Positions 21,386 through 32,683 of a stretch of DNA of 64,000 bases are shown here, piece after piece. The position numbers and the translations under genes were made by a program. The first letter of the stretch is position 1. The number at the start of each line of letters is the position of its first letter. The notes beneath the pieces are model-generated. The model ran no database searches, was not told where the DNA came from, and saw only the letters and a program-made list of their open reading frames with translations. Source of the DNA: Perognathus longimembris pacificus (Eukaryota > Chordata > Mammalia > Rodentia > Heteromyidae); contig NC_063172.1 of the NCBI RefSeq assembly GCF_023159225.1, positions 39,747,832-39,811,831 of the forward strand. Direction: 5' to 3'.

Positions 21386-21967
21386 CAGGTACTTATTCTT
21401 TACCACTGTGGTTAAGTGAGAGAAGAAATGAGATTTACCCTGTACTTGAATTTCCCCTTTCCTTAAGGTGAAGTGGATTTTGTTGGGCACCACATGATTA
21501 GATTTCGTATTTGAGGACTCAGGTCAACAGGAGACTCTGTAGCCCACTCGGAACGCAATCACCTCACACAAGTGGAAAGTCCAGGGCTCAAGACCCAAGT
21601 CTTCTTTGAGTCTCAGTCACCACTGACTAACAAAGTTAAGACAAGGCCTAAAGTGTTCAATATCTATACTTATAGTATGCAACCTATCTTAAATGGCATC
21701 TGAAATGTAACTCTTAAATAGGCATTCATACTGTAACCATATGCTTTAAAAAAAACAAAACCAAGAAATAGATCACTATCCATCTTGTCATGATATCTGA
21801 AGATTATTTCTTCAAGAGTCCATATCTCCACCAGCCATAGTCACGAGAAAAAGTAAAGGAGGCATTAATACCTAGAATATTAATATGTGCCAAATAGTTC
21901 ATGCCAAAATTTGGTGCAAATAAAATTTATATTTAGAAAAACAGGTGTATCCTAATTTTATCCTCAG
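21386..21967. other. Unannotated sequence
   Basis: A TTGTTGGGCACCACATGATT stretch at about 21480 resembles an LTR start, but no paired end or polyA signal was found. Otherwise nothing recognised. Confidence 0.4.
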
Positions 21968-21982
21968 CGTGTGCGGGCGCGA

Positions 21983-22030
<48 letters not shown>
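21968..22030. repeat. (CA)n microsatellite with CpG-rich flank
   Basis: About 22 CA units (21986-22030), preceded by GTGTGCGGGCGCGAGCGCAC. Alternating purine-pyrimidine sequence with CG steps is the classical Z-DNA-prone type. Confidence 0.95.
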
Positions 22031-22032
<2 letters not shown>

Positions 22033-22063
22033 TGTTGTTCCTCAGATTAGAAATAAAACACAG

Positions 22064-22295
22064 ATATTTACTTAATCTTTTTTTTTTGACTAGTCCTGGG
22101 GCTTGGACTCAGGGCCTGAGCACTGTCCCTGGCTTCTTTTTGCTCAAGGCTAGCACTCTACCACTTGAGCCACAGCGCCACTTCTAGCTATTTTCTGTAT
22201 ATGTGGTGCTAGGGAATTGAACCCAGGGCCTCATGTATATGAGGCAAGCACTCGTGCCACTAGGCCATATCCCCAGCCCAATATTTTCTTAATCT
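22064..22295 (-). mobile_element. IDL-Geo dimeric SINE with TSD
   Basis: Plus strand: CTAGTCCTGGGGCTTGGACT, CTACCACTTGAGCCACAGCG, GGTGCTAGGGAATTGAACCC and CACTAGGCCATATCCCCAGC, that is Geo then ID in antisense. Flanks ATATTTACTTAATCT (22064-22078) and ATATTTTCTTAATCT (22281-22295) differ at one base. Confidence 0.95.
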
Positions 22296-22927
22296 GTGTT
22301 TTTCATGTCACACAGGTTAATTTAACAAATGTCACTGAAATACCTGTGGACTTCATTAGTGGGTGGATTCAAATGAAATCATTGTATTATTTAGACTCAT
22401 TTTTTAATTTCCCTTCTTTTATTTCTTAGGGACCCGGGAGATTATCTCTGCCTATTTAGAAATCAATCTAGAACTGTCATCTTTATGGCATCCCCAGCCC
22501 TCTTGCAATGTCCTCAGGAACCTTTCCCTTGCAAGCTCCTGTCACTTCAAGCCCTCACCAATGCTTTGCTTACAAACTCCCGTGTCTGGTAAACAGAAAG
22601 TGCTACTCTGGATTACCTATCTCAAATGATCAGTCAGCAAGTTTGTCTGTGACTCAAAGTGCAGGAGCTCACTCAGTTTACATAAGCCTGTTCCTCACTA
22701 TAACAATAGAAGATCTCCTGGTGGTCTGGAATAAAAGTGAGCTCCAGAAACACCCTCACTCTGGATCTAGAGTGGTTCTTTGGTTCTTCTCTTTGGTTCT
22801 TCTTACTCTGGATACATTCTCTCAAGGGGTCCTGAAATTCCTTCATATATTTAACTGTCATTTTCCTCTACATATTTAGATCACAACTATCGATAATGCT
22901 CAATTCCTCAGCTGTAGTAAAGTCAGC
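22296..22927. other. Unannotated sequence
   Basis: The 123-codon open frame at 22508-22879 shows no recognisable domain, has an overlapping reverse frame, and lacks promoter or splice support. I treat it as chance. Confidence 0.4.
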
Positions 22928-23062
22928 TAATGCAAGCCAGGCACTGTGGTACATGTGTTTAGTCCCCACTACTCAGAAGACTAAGACATGGAGATCATTT
23001 GAACCTAGGAGTTCAAGATCAGCTTTAGAAATTTAACAAGATCCTATCTTAAACAAACTATC
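22928..23062 (+). mobile_element. B1/Alu-type 7SL-derived monomer
   Basis: AGCCAGGCACTGTGGTACAT, TTTAGTCCCCACTACTCAGA, GAGATCATTTGAACCTAGGA and GTTCAAGATCAGC are in the 7SL-derived SINE order, with a decayed CCTATCTTAAAC end. Confidence 0.82.
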
Positions 23063-24269
23063 GGCTAATGAAATTAAATGACAGAGAGACCAGGATGTCA
23101 CCTAACTTAATACTCTACCATCTATCATTTATCTATCTATCTTCAACTTTCTGCTTTGATTTGGGAATGCATCAGTCCTAAATAGGAGAACCAGCACTTA
23201 CTAGGATTATAACAGTGATAACTTCCTTTTTTTTAATCTCCAAAGTTCAGACAATGATACTTAACAAACATTATTGCTAATTAAAAGAAGATGAAGATGA
23301 AGAAGATGAAGTTCTCAATAAAAGATTTTTTATACAAGGCATGAATATTTGCTTGATCTGTGACTAGTTTCCAGACGTCATGGATGTGTGTGGAGACTTT
23401 GCCTTCCAGGTCTATTTGCAAGTGGGCATCTTCTCTAAGGGACTCAGACACAAAGCACCCAGCTAGTTAGGGAAATCTTAGTCTTCAGCCAGAAATAGAG
23501 TTTGCAGTTTGACATAATGATTTAACTCATTTGAAACACATCTTCCAGCCAGGCTCATAAATTTCTAAATACCTCTTGAGGAAGCTGCACATTTTTCTGC
23601 TATTTTAAAAAGGTTAGTGATATATGAAAGAATATGTTACAGTGATTTGCTTTATGCCATAGATGGTGAGTTGTATGAGAAATTACATATATACATATGT
23701 AGATATTAAAAATACATGTGATAGATTTCACATTTGCTACTCTAACATATAATATAGGTAAATAAATACCTGCTAAGCAATTGACCTGTATGCTTCATCC
23801 CATAATTTTTGCTGAAAGAGCTGAAAATTATAGTTTCTGGATCTTTATCTTTGATCTACAAAGGTACAGAAAAATACTAGGTTTAGGTGGTCACCAGAAA
23901 ATGGTGGAGGCAGTTACAATTAACAATGAATTGCTACTTCAATGCAGAGCATATATAATGGAAATGTCCTTTTCTTTTCAGAAACTGGTTATTAACTAAG
24001 ATGAATCACTAGTAATGTTTACTTCTTGGTTTGTTGGCAGGAACACAGCAAGCAAATCTCAAAGGAGATTGACAAATGTGGTACAAAGAACAATAAATGC
24101 TTTTTCCTCCAACCTTAACCAACTCAAAACTCGGAAAACACAGAATACAGACTTTAAATACATTCCTTTAAAATGTGAAAGGATGTACCTGGAAGAATTC
24201 AGGATGAAGCAAACTAATAATATTGCAAAATTTTAGAAGAACAAATCTGTCCATGATACAAAGTAAATT
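23063..24269. other. Unannotated, with small GATGAA and ATCT tracts
   Basis: Short imperfect repeats lie at 23118-23143 (ATCT type) and 23285-23312 (GAAGAT type). Open frames at 23781-23999 and 24015-24236 have no recognisable domain or gene context. Confidence 0.4.
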
Positions 24270-25408
24270 GCATCACCCTAAAATTCACATAAAAATCTAA
24301 CTTTCAGTACCTTAGACTATGACTATATAGGAGATAGGACCTTTATAAGAGATTAGGGTAAAATGAGGTTCCATGGGTGGGTGCTAAGCCAATATGGCTG
24401 ATGTTCTTATAAGAAAATAAGGTACAGATACTCAGAGGCAAGATCATGTAAAGACAAGCAGAAGGCTACCATATATAGTTCAATAAGTGTCCTTGAAATT
24501 AAATCAACCCGCACAGTAATGCCACCAGCACAACAATGTTCATTGCAGCAGAATTTGTCATAGCGAGAATCTGGAACCAACCCAGATGCCTCCTCAGTAG
24601 ACGAATGGATCAGGAAAATGTGGTACATATACACAATGGAATTTTATGCCTCTATCAGAAAGAATGACATTGTCCCATTTGTAAGGAAATGGAAGGACTT
24701 GGAAAAAGTTATACTAAGTGAAGTGAGCCAGACCCAAAGAAACATGGACTCTATGGTCTCCCTTATTGGGAATAATTAGTACAGGTTTAGGCAAGTCATA
24801 GCAGAGCACCACAAGGCCCAATAGCTATACCCTTATGAACACATAAGATGATGCTAAGTGAAATGAACTCCATGTTATGGAAACAATTGTTATATCACAG
24901 TTGTAACTACTTTCAACATCCCATCTGTATCTGTAGCTTCTATTGTTGATGATGTTCTTGTATCACCTTCCTGTGGTTGTACCTACACTATCTCTGTAAT
25001 CTTATCTGAGTATATTGGAAACCGTGTATACTGGTATTGGAAGTAGGAAATTGAAAGGGAATACCAAATTTGACAGACACAGGGTAAAAAAAGACAAACA
25101 ACTACAAAATCAATACTTGCAAAACTGTTTGGTGTAAGTGAACTGAACACCTCTGGGGGGGGGGCAGGGAAGGGAAAGGGGGAGGAGGGAGGGGGGTATG
25201 AGGGACAAGGTAACAGTACAAGAAATGTATCCAATGCCTAACGTATGAAACTGTAACCTCTCTGTACATCAGTTTGATAATAAAAATTTGGAAAAAAATA
25301 AAAGAAATTAAATCAGCCTTGCAACAGTATACTCTTGGACCTCTAGCTACCATAATGTAAAAATAAATTTATATTATTTAAGCCACTCTATCATATTATA
25401 TGTTATGG
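24270..25408 (+). mobile_element. MLT1-like LTR (ERVL-MaLR) split by a LINE-1
   Basis: The left part (24270-24510) reads AAAATTCACATAAAAATCTA, TTTCAGTACCTTAGACTATG, ACTATATAGGAGATAGGACC, TAAAATGAGGTTCCATGGGT and CCAATATGGCTGATGTTCTT. The right part (25304-25408) resumes TACTCTTGGACCTCTAGCTA, CAATAAATT-like AAAAATAAATTTATATTATT and TAAGCCACTCTATCATATTA. This is the MLT1 order, a non-autonomous LTR family related to ERVL. The intervening 24511-25303 is a LINE-1. Confidence 0.9.
24495..25318 (+). mobile_element. 5'-truncated LINE-1 with 15-bp TSD
   Basis: About 790 bp (24511-25303) from the last part of ORF2 through the whole 3' UTR: a TAATACAGG-like region, CACATAAGATGATGCTAAGT, TTGTATCACCTTCCTGTGGT, a G-rich polypurine tract at 25155-25198, AAATGTATCCAATGCCTAAC and GATAATAAAAATTTGG. 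Flanks GAAATTAAATCAACC (24495-24509) and GAAATTAAATCAGCC (25304-25318) differ at one base. The ORF2 tail has a 1-nt insertion near 24590 (GCCTCCTCAG where other copies have GCCCCTCAG), so it is frameshifted. Confidence 0.95.
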
Positions 25409-26984
25409 AAGAATTGGTAGATGATTACAACCATATATACCAAAAATCTTTCCCCAACAGTTTCCCCAACTAGAAAGAAGGGTAGTGTGTTTTGTTTTCA
25501 AGATTATAGTCATCTCTTCTATTTTGATTGTCTCATAATTTTCAAAGCAGCTCCATACATAAATCCTGGGTGAAAGCCAGGTCTTCAAGCTTGGGTCCCT
25601 TAAGGTTTCTGTGCTCCATAGCAGAAAGATATGCACTTCCTCTGCAGGCCCATGCCAACTTCTGGCTTCCTTCCTTTCCTTCCTGCCTCTCACCTTGCCA
25701 AGGATAGGCCAGAATTCAGGCCTACAGGGAAAACAATTGTTTGGGTAGTACTTTAGAAATTTTGACAAGAACCTGCACTAAAGACCAATTTGTATTTCTC
25801 TAACTTTAACTTTGTTCCTAGTGAGAAAGGAAAGCTCAATCTCTGTATGACAAAAAAAATACTGAATTACAAGTAATTAACCCCCTACTGCACAAATACA
25901 CACAAGCATGCCCTTTGGGGTAAAGAATGTATACATAAAGAATGGCCATCAAAAGAGACAGACTGGAAATGGGGTTGAAGATGTGAAGAGATTTGTATAA
26001 TTGCAAAGAATTTGTTGGAAAGGAAGGATGCCAAATAAGGGTTTTTAGGAAGTTTATTTTATAACTTACTGTAAATGTCTCCATACAGTTCAGTAGTGAC
26101 TTATATTACTTTTTCCATGATTTTTGGAGCTTTCCGAAGAGTTTTGAAATTTTACTTCTTTGAATGTCTTACCAAACTGGAACAGGTCTTAGAGTGAAAT
26201 AATTTTATTTGGATTTCAATTATTTTCCTTTGGTTTCACTGAGGAATGGATAGCAGCTACTACTAGGCATAGAGAAAGTTCATGTTCAAGGAATCAAGCT
26301 ATTAGTGACTAACCAGAAGGGCCTGGAACTTGCCAAAGTGACTCTTAAAGTGATCTACGTCATCCAATACTTCTTAACCAAAACCATCCCAGAGACTATA
26401 TACTTTACTTTTTTCCTTTCCTTTCTTCCCATTCTCTTTCCTTTCCTTCCTTCTTCCTTCTTTCCTTCCTGTATATCTGTCAAGCAATTGATGTGTTTAT
26501 ATTTATGCCTATGTAGTCTACAGTTCTTAGATGCCAATCTTTGGTTCAAAGTTTTTCCAGTAAGTTCCCCAAAAGATTTATCTAGAATTAAAGTAAGTGT
26601 GAAACTTGAAGTTCTTGTTATAATGTAATGTTTTTCCCCACTTGCAAACAAATGACTCACTGTCTCTCACCTTCACAAAATATAGAGGCAAGAGGTGAAG
26701 AAGCTAAAGATGACTTAATCTTTAACCAAAGCACGAGAGGAGGTGGCTTTAAAAAGTAGTTCCTAATTATCTGAGCCTTTATGATCAGAATCGTATCATA
26801 GTCTATTTAAATTGCTGGTCTCTATTTATAGGATGAAATCATTCAGATAGCAATGAAAGTCAGCTAAATATTACCAGAGGAGAAGGAGAAAGTCTCAATA
26901 TGCAGAGTTATTTCTGCATACATCATTACTTTATGTATCAGGGTCTGTGTGAATATGTGTTGGGAAAGGAACATGGGATTCCTT
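25409..26984. other. Unannotated, with a TTCC-type tract
   Basis: A polypyrimidine TTCC/TTTCC tract lies at about 26408-26471 and a smaller one at 25664-25690. The 121- and 107-codon open frames here overlap these tracts or other-strand frames and have no recognisable domain. Confidence 0.45.
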
Positions 26985-27218
26985 AAGATTCCAAATGAGG
27001 GGCTGGGAATAAAGCCTAGTGGCAAGAGTGCTTGCCACGTATAGATGAAGCCCTGGTTCTATTCCCCAGCACCACGTATATAGAAAACAGCCAGAAGTGG
27101 CGCTGTGGCTCAAGTGGCAGAGTGCTAGCCTTGAGCACAAAGAAGGCAGGGACAGTACTCAGGCCCTGAGTCCAAGGCCCAGGACTGGCAAAAAAAAAAA
27201 AAAAAAGATTCCAAATGA
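26985..27218 (+). mobile_element. IDL-Geo dimeric SINE with perfect 14-bp TSD
   Basis: Left half GGGCTGGGAATAAAGCCTAG ... TTCTATTCCCCAGCACCAC, right half GTGGCGCTGTGGCTCAAGTG ... GCCCAGGACTGGC, then a pure A tail. AAGATTCCAAATGA flanks at 26985-26998 and 27205-27218 are perfect. The left B box is mutated (GGTTCTATTCC) and one G is lost upstream of it. Confidence 0.96.
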
Positions 27219-28147
27219 CTTCTTTTAGTGAAAGGCTCTAGCACAAACTTGTAGCCTAGGCTGAAAATGTGTCCTGCATGATAATGCTTATACTGTAATG
27301 GAATTGGGCCCAAAGATATCAGACACTAAATAGCAACTCTTACAAAGTAGAAGGAAATAACCTTGAGTGAAAAGCCCCAGAAGAGAACACAGAACTTCCC
27401 AGCCAACCACCTTCTGGAAAGTAAGGAGTGAAATCACTCTTTGCCATGGAGGAGATACAGTTGCTTCCTCAACTAGCTAGGAGCTGTGGGCCTCTGTTCA
27501 GTCTTTAGTCTACTTTGTAATCTACCATTTTCAGCCATCTCCTCTTTTTTTTAAATTCATCCTTGTCAGAAGATAGATATTCCTTGTTTATGTGTTCCCT
27601 ATATTCTGACCTTTTCATCTACTCTACATAAGGTACATATAGATATTTTGGTGGAAAGGCTGGCCGTCCTTGGTTGAATTCTTATGTGTCCTAGGCCACA
27701 TGGCTACCTTAAATTTTTCCTGAATTGGACTCAATCATAACAATGATGATTTTCTAGAGCATTTTCTCAGACATATCCCACTTAATAGAAAGTCTTAAAA
27801 CAGTTCCAAGAATTTTTTCCCAGTGTCTTAGTCAACAAGCCGTCCTTTGGGAGAGCTTGGCTCTAGGTAAAGGGATAATGGTAGTCCCATCAGCATTTTA
27901 ACTCATATTTCCCTTCTGAGGTATGGGCTTATATATTCAATCTAGTAGTACATAGGTGAATAGAACTAGTAAAACTTCAAAATAATTTGACAATACAATA
28001 TCATAAGTAAATGTTTCCTTACCTCATATTTGGCACACATTTTTAGAGAAAGCCAATTAGTAAGTATTTTCATCTTTGCAAGTTGCAAGGTCTCTTCTGC
28101 AATAATTCAACACAGCTATTGAGTCTTGATAGTAGAAAATAAAGGAA
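27219..28147. other. Unannotated sequence
   Basis: No gene or repeat family recognised in about 930 bp. Confidence 0.4.
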
Positions 28148-28325
28148 TATGTGTGGTAGCACACGTCTGTAATCCCGGCAACACTAGACACAGAGATAAA
28201 GAGGATTATGGCCAGCTATTTGGAGAAACAAGAAACCCTACATGAAAAATAAATTAAAAAAGGGCATGACTCAGGTGACAGAGCACTTGGCAGACCATGG
28301 ATTCAATCCTAAAAAACAAAACAAA
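28148..28325 (+). mobile_element. B1-like + short ID-like dimeric SINE
   Basis: The left half GTGGTAGCACACGTCTGTAA, TCCCGGCAACACTAGAC is B1-like. The right half AGGGCATGACTCAGGTGACA then GACCATGGATTCAATCC is ID-like without the Geo insert. The tail is CAAAACAAAA. It is a second short-form dimer, comparable to 20688-20880. Confidence 0.72.
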
Positions 28326-29506
28326 ATAGCCATATATGTGATGGAAAAGAATGGACTTGACTCTGCTCCATGGAATTTTATTTATGAAAATGGGTAGTAG
28401 GCCAGATTTGGCCCCTGGGCCATAATTTGCCATGATCTACACCAATATTATCAACCAGAAAAGTATGTATAAGATGAACTACCTTCACAAAACACAAAAA
28501 GCTATAAAATGCCTAGGGGTTAATATACATAATATAACAAAATTCCTTTGCAAAGGACATTTTTAAATGTGTATAAGGATGTGAATAGGTGGAGAAATTG
28601 TCAGCTTTTATTGTGAAAATGTTAATATTCCCCAGAATAATGTCTGAATTAATTATTATCAAAATGAAAAATTAACAATATTTTTCAAATATATGAAATA
28701 GATTTATTCTAGAATGGATATGGAATATAAATTTTCATGAATAACTTAGTAAGGAAAAAATAAAGGCAAAGTAAGACTTTTGTTTATACTGTAAAACTAC
28801 CAAGGCTTAGGAATAAAGACAAAATGGTATGAAAAGAAGACAAGCTAATGGAATTTATAAATATATATTAGATGTATATTGGATATGGTAGACACAGAAC
28901 TATATCCAACTGTCTCTTAGTATTCATGGATGATTAACTGTAGGATGTCCTAGAGATACCAAAACTGGGGGATATCTAAGTAAAATGGCACATTTTTTTC
29001 AAATTTTTATTATCAAACTGATGTACAGAGAGGTTACAGTTTCATACATTAGGCACTGGATATATTTCTTGTACTGTTTGTTACCTTGTCCCTCATACCC
29101 CCCACCCTCCTCCCCCTTTCCCTTCCCCCCGCCCAGGTGTTCAGTTCACTTACACCAATCAGTTTTGCAAGTATGCTTTTGTAGTTGTTTGTCTTTTTTT
29201 ACCCTGTGTCTCTCAAATTTGGTATTCCCTTTCAATTTCCTGTTTCCAGTACCAGTATACACGGTTTCCAATATACTCAGATAAGATTACAGAGATAGTG
29301 TAGGTACAACCACAGGAAGGTGATACAAGAACATCATCAATAATAGAAGCTACAGATACACATGGGACGTTGAAAGTAGTTACAACTGTGATATAACAAT
29401 TGTTTCCATAACATGGAGTTCATTTCACTTGGCATCATCTTATGTGTTCATAAGGGTATAGCTATTGGGCCTTGTGATGCTCTGCTATGACTTGCCTAAA
29501 CCTGTA

Positions 29507-31168
29507 CTAATTATTCCCAATAAGGGAGACCATAGAGTCCATGCTTCTTTGGGTCTGGCTCACTTCACTTAGTATAACTTTTTCCAAGTCCTTCCATTTC
29601 CTTACAAATGGGACAATGTCATTCTTTCTGATAGAGGCATAAAATTCCATTGTGTATATGTACCATATTTTCCTGATCCATTCGTCTACTGAGGGGCATC
29701 TGGGTTGGTTCCAGATTCTTGCTATGACAAATTCTGCTGCGATAAACATTGTTGTGCTGGTGGCATTACTGTGATTTTGTTTGTGGTCTTTTGGATAGAT
29801 ACCCAAAAGTGGGACTGCTGGGTCATAGGGGAGTTCTATATTTAGGCTTCTGAGGAATCTCCATATTGCTTGCCATAGTGGCTGAACCAGTTTACATTCC
29901 CACCAACAATGAAGTAGAGTTCCCTTTTGGCCACATCCCCTCCAACAATTGTTATTGTTAGTTTTCTTTTTTTTTTTTGGCCAGTCCTGGGCCTTGGACT
30001 CAGGGCCTGAGCACTGTCCCTGGCTTCTTCCCGCTCAAGGCTAGCACTCCACCACTTGAGCCACAGCGCCGCTTCTGGCCGTTTTTCTGTATATGTGGTG
30101 CTGGGGAATCGAACCTAGGGCCTCGTGTATCCGAGGCAGGCACTCTTGCCACTAGGCTATCTCCCCAGCCCCTAGTTTTCTTGATATATGACACTCTTAC
30201 TGGGGTGAGATGGAATCTCAATGTTGTTTTGATTTGCATTTCTTTTATGGCCAGTGACGTAGAGCATTTTTTCATATGTCTCTTGGCCATTCTCATTTCC
30301 TCATCAGAGAAGTCTCTTTGTAAGTCTTTAGCCCACTTGATGAGGGGGCTATTGGTTCTTTGCGGTTTTGTTTTAGAGGAAGGTAATTTTTTTAGTTCTG
30401 CATATATTTTAGATATGAGGCCTTTGTCTGTTGAATGTCTGGTAAAGATCTTCTCCCAGTCTGTGGGCTTTCTGTTTATCTTGCGAGCTATGTCCTTTGC
30501 TGTGCAGAAGCTCTGCAGTTTGATGCAGTCCCACTTGTCCAACCTTTCTTTGATTTGTAGCCTTTATGGGTCTTTGTTAAGAAAGTTCCGTCCTGCGCCA
30601 AGGAGCCCAAGTGTTTCTCCTACTCCTTCCTTTAGTGTTTTCAGGGTGTCTGTTTTGATTTTGAGGTCTTTAATCCATTTGGAATTGATTTTGGTGCAGG
30701 GTGATATATAAGGATCTAGTTTTAATTTGTTGCATGTGTTGAACCAGTTTTGCCAGCACCACTTGTTAAAGAGGCTGTATTTCTTCCATACTATTGTTTT
30801 AGCTCCTTTATCAAAGATTAAGTAGGTGTAGTTCTGTGGGTTCATTTCTGGGTCTTCAATTCTGTTCCATTGGTCTTCAGGCCTGTTCCGGTGCCAATAC
30901 CAAGCTGTTTTTATTACTATAGCTTTATAATACAGCTTGAAGTTGTGTATTGTAATTCCTCCAGCACTGTTCTTTCTGCTTAGGAGTGTTTTTGCTATTC
31001 TAGGTCTTTTATTGTTCCATAGGAATTTCTGGATTGCTTCCTCTATTTCATTAAAAAATGGTGTTGGGATATTAATGGGTATTTCATTGAATTTGTAGAT
31101 AGCCTTTGGCAATATTGCCATTTTGATTATATTAATCCTCCCAATCCAGGAGCATGGGAGGTTTTTCC
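29507..31168 (-). pseudogene. LINE-1 ORF2 C-terminal pseudogene, SINE-interrupted
   Basis: LINE-1 ORF2p normally combines endonuclease, reverse transcriptase and Cys-rich C-terminal domains. Here only the part beyond the reverse transcriptase core remains. Recognisable motifs are [97 protein letters not shown] and YIYTMEFYASI. Known breaks are a nonsense codon TAA at 30564-30566 (minus strand) and the IDL-Geo SINE at 29969-30172. SINE plus duplication is 214 bp, and the ORF2 frame after it is the one expected if those 214 bp are ignored. No other frame break was noticed, which suggests a fairly recent insertion. Confidence 0.95.
29959..30182 (-). mobile_element. IDL-Geo SINE nested in LINE-1 ORF2
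   Basis: Plus strand: T-run, GGCCAGTCCTGGGCCTTGGA, TCCACCACTTGAGCCACAGC, GGTGCTGGGGAATCGAACCT and CTAGGCTATCTCCCCAGCCC. Short duplications TAGTTTTCTT lie at 29959-29968 and 30173-30182. It retains CpGs (CAGCGCCGCTTC, AATCGAACC, TCCGAGG), consistent with a young copy. Confidence 0.96.
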
Positions 31169-32235
31169 AAAATGGCACATTTTTATGAAACCTATTCACC
31201 TTCTTGAGACTACTTCAAATCATCCATAATGTATAATTAAATACAAACTCTATATAAATTGTTGTATTGCTTAGAACATGACAAAAATATCTGTACACAT
31301 TCAGTACAGCAATAATTCTTCTTTTAAATATTTAAAGGCACAGTTGGTTGAGGCAATAAAATTAAAGCCCATGGATACGGAAGACTAAATTAATTCACAT
31401 ATACAACTTAATAAATGATAAAGTAACATTAAAACTTGTAAGGGGACAATTGAACAATTAATTGATTGTACTGAACAATTTCACTCTATTCTTAGGGAAA
31501 AATATACTGGATCTTGACTTTCTATGCCAGTAACATCAGATTAAAGCTTTAAAGTTAATGCAGTATATATAAAGGATAGCTTTGTAATCTTGTGGTGAAA
31601 GGAAGATGTGATAAAATAATAAACACAAGATAGGTCTATCAAACTGATGAATTCCATGATAATGGAATTAGAAGCCTCTATTTTTACAAGTAATATTAGA
31701 GAGAAAGTCAGCAGATGAGAATGGTAGAAGATAAATATGATCTGAATCTATCAAGGAATTCATCATACCTTAAGCAAAAATCTTGCAAAGTAAAGGAGAA
31801 TATGAACAAGTATTAGAAAAGAAATCACCCCCAAATTGAAAAGGAAATGGAAAACAAAAAGATTCTCAAACTTATCAAAACAGTAATCAAAACAGTTCAC
31901 AGTAAGCAATGAGATGGCATTTTATATCCATCAGATTACCTAATATAAAAATCTGAATGCTGTCCATTACTGATGATTATGGAAATAAATCGGAAGCCTC
32001 AGGCATTGTTGATAAAAGAAAAACAATCTGACAGCAGAGTTTCTAGTGAGGTCATTATGCAAAAAGCCATTGACCCACTGTGGGGGTAAATCTGAGAAAT
32101 ACCCTCAAACTCCATTATGCACCATTTGCAGGAATATTTGTAGCTTTGCTATTTGGGTTTCCAGGAAGCTGGCGGGCACTCACATAACAAAATACCACAT
32201 GTACATTAAAAATTATGGTAAATAGTACATCTCAG

Positions 32236-32683
32236 GAAAGTACAAAAATGTGTATATATTTCAGGGGATCAGGAATAAAAGAGAATTTTTTTTCTTTTAA
32301 GGAAAATGAAGTGGACCTTGCCTGCACTGAAGAGTATAGGCTGTCATAAACAGGCCACATGATCAATTCTACTTGTTAGGTTCAAAAATATCCTTATACA
32401 CCACAGAAAAAGATTTTTAAAATTGTAACTAAAGAGTATATAGACACACAAGAAAGTGATGTACAAGAAATAGTGGCATGTTTGAGTAATAAAATATTGG
32501 GAATTTGTCCCTTATTAATGCAGTATTGTTAGTGATAGTGAGAGTTTGAGTTAAATATAATACAAGTAAATACAATATAAGGGAAATCCTAGCAGTGGTT
32601 TTTTTTTTATGTTTACCAACATTGATAAGAATGGTAAATAAGTCAAACAAAGTGTGAGCAAATAACCACTTAGATATCTATGA
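32236..32683. other. Unannotated sequence
   Basis: AT-rich, possibly the decayed end of the old LINE-1 to the left. Nothing else recognised. Confidence 0.35.

Larger units (their letters stand above)
28982..31184 (-). mobile_element. 5'-truncated LINE-1, 16-bp TSD, containing a SINE
   Basis: AAAATGGCACATTTTT at 28982-28997 and 31169-31184 are identical target duplications. On the minus strand the element runs from within the C-terminal half of ORF2 ([18 protein letters not shown] at the 5' break), through the ORF2 end at 29507, then a 3' UTR with the polypurine block (plus 29097-29135) and an A tail. With the SINE and one copy of its duplication removed, about 1.96 kb of LINE-1 remain, the longest LINE-1 stretch in the window. 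Confidence 0.97.
28445..32235 (+). mobile_element. Old LINE-1 ORF2 region split by a younger LINE-1
   Basis: The left segment (28445-28981) has ORF2-like phrases AAAATGCCTAGGGGTTAATA, GTCAGCTTTTATTGTGAAAA and TGGAATATAAATTTTCATGA. The right segment (31185-32235) has GCAATGAGATGGCATTTTAT, ATCCATCAGATTACCTAATA and CACTGTGGGGGTAAATCTGA, which lie further along ORF2. Same strand and order on both sides support one old element opened by the 28982-31184 insertion. Divergence is high and outer boundaries are approximate. Confidence 0.62.

Noticed and set aside
21480..21640. Possible LTR beginning TTGTTGGGCACC
   Set aside because: No polyA signal, no matching TG...CA end and no target duplication found.
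22508..22879. 123-codon forward open frame
   Set aside because: No domain, signal peptide, codon bias or splice context is visible, and an overlapping reverse frame exists. Chance is the simplest explanation.
25403..25768. 121-codon reverse open frame
   Set aside because: No recognisable domain. It overlaps a pyrimidine-rich patch and the end of an LTR.
29977..30711. 244-codon forward open frame
   Set aside because: It is the antisense of LINE-1 ORF2 plus the nested SINE. The genuine coding relic is on the minus strand.
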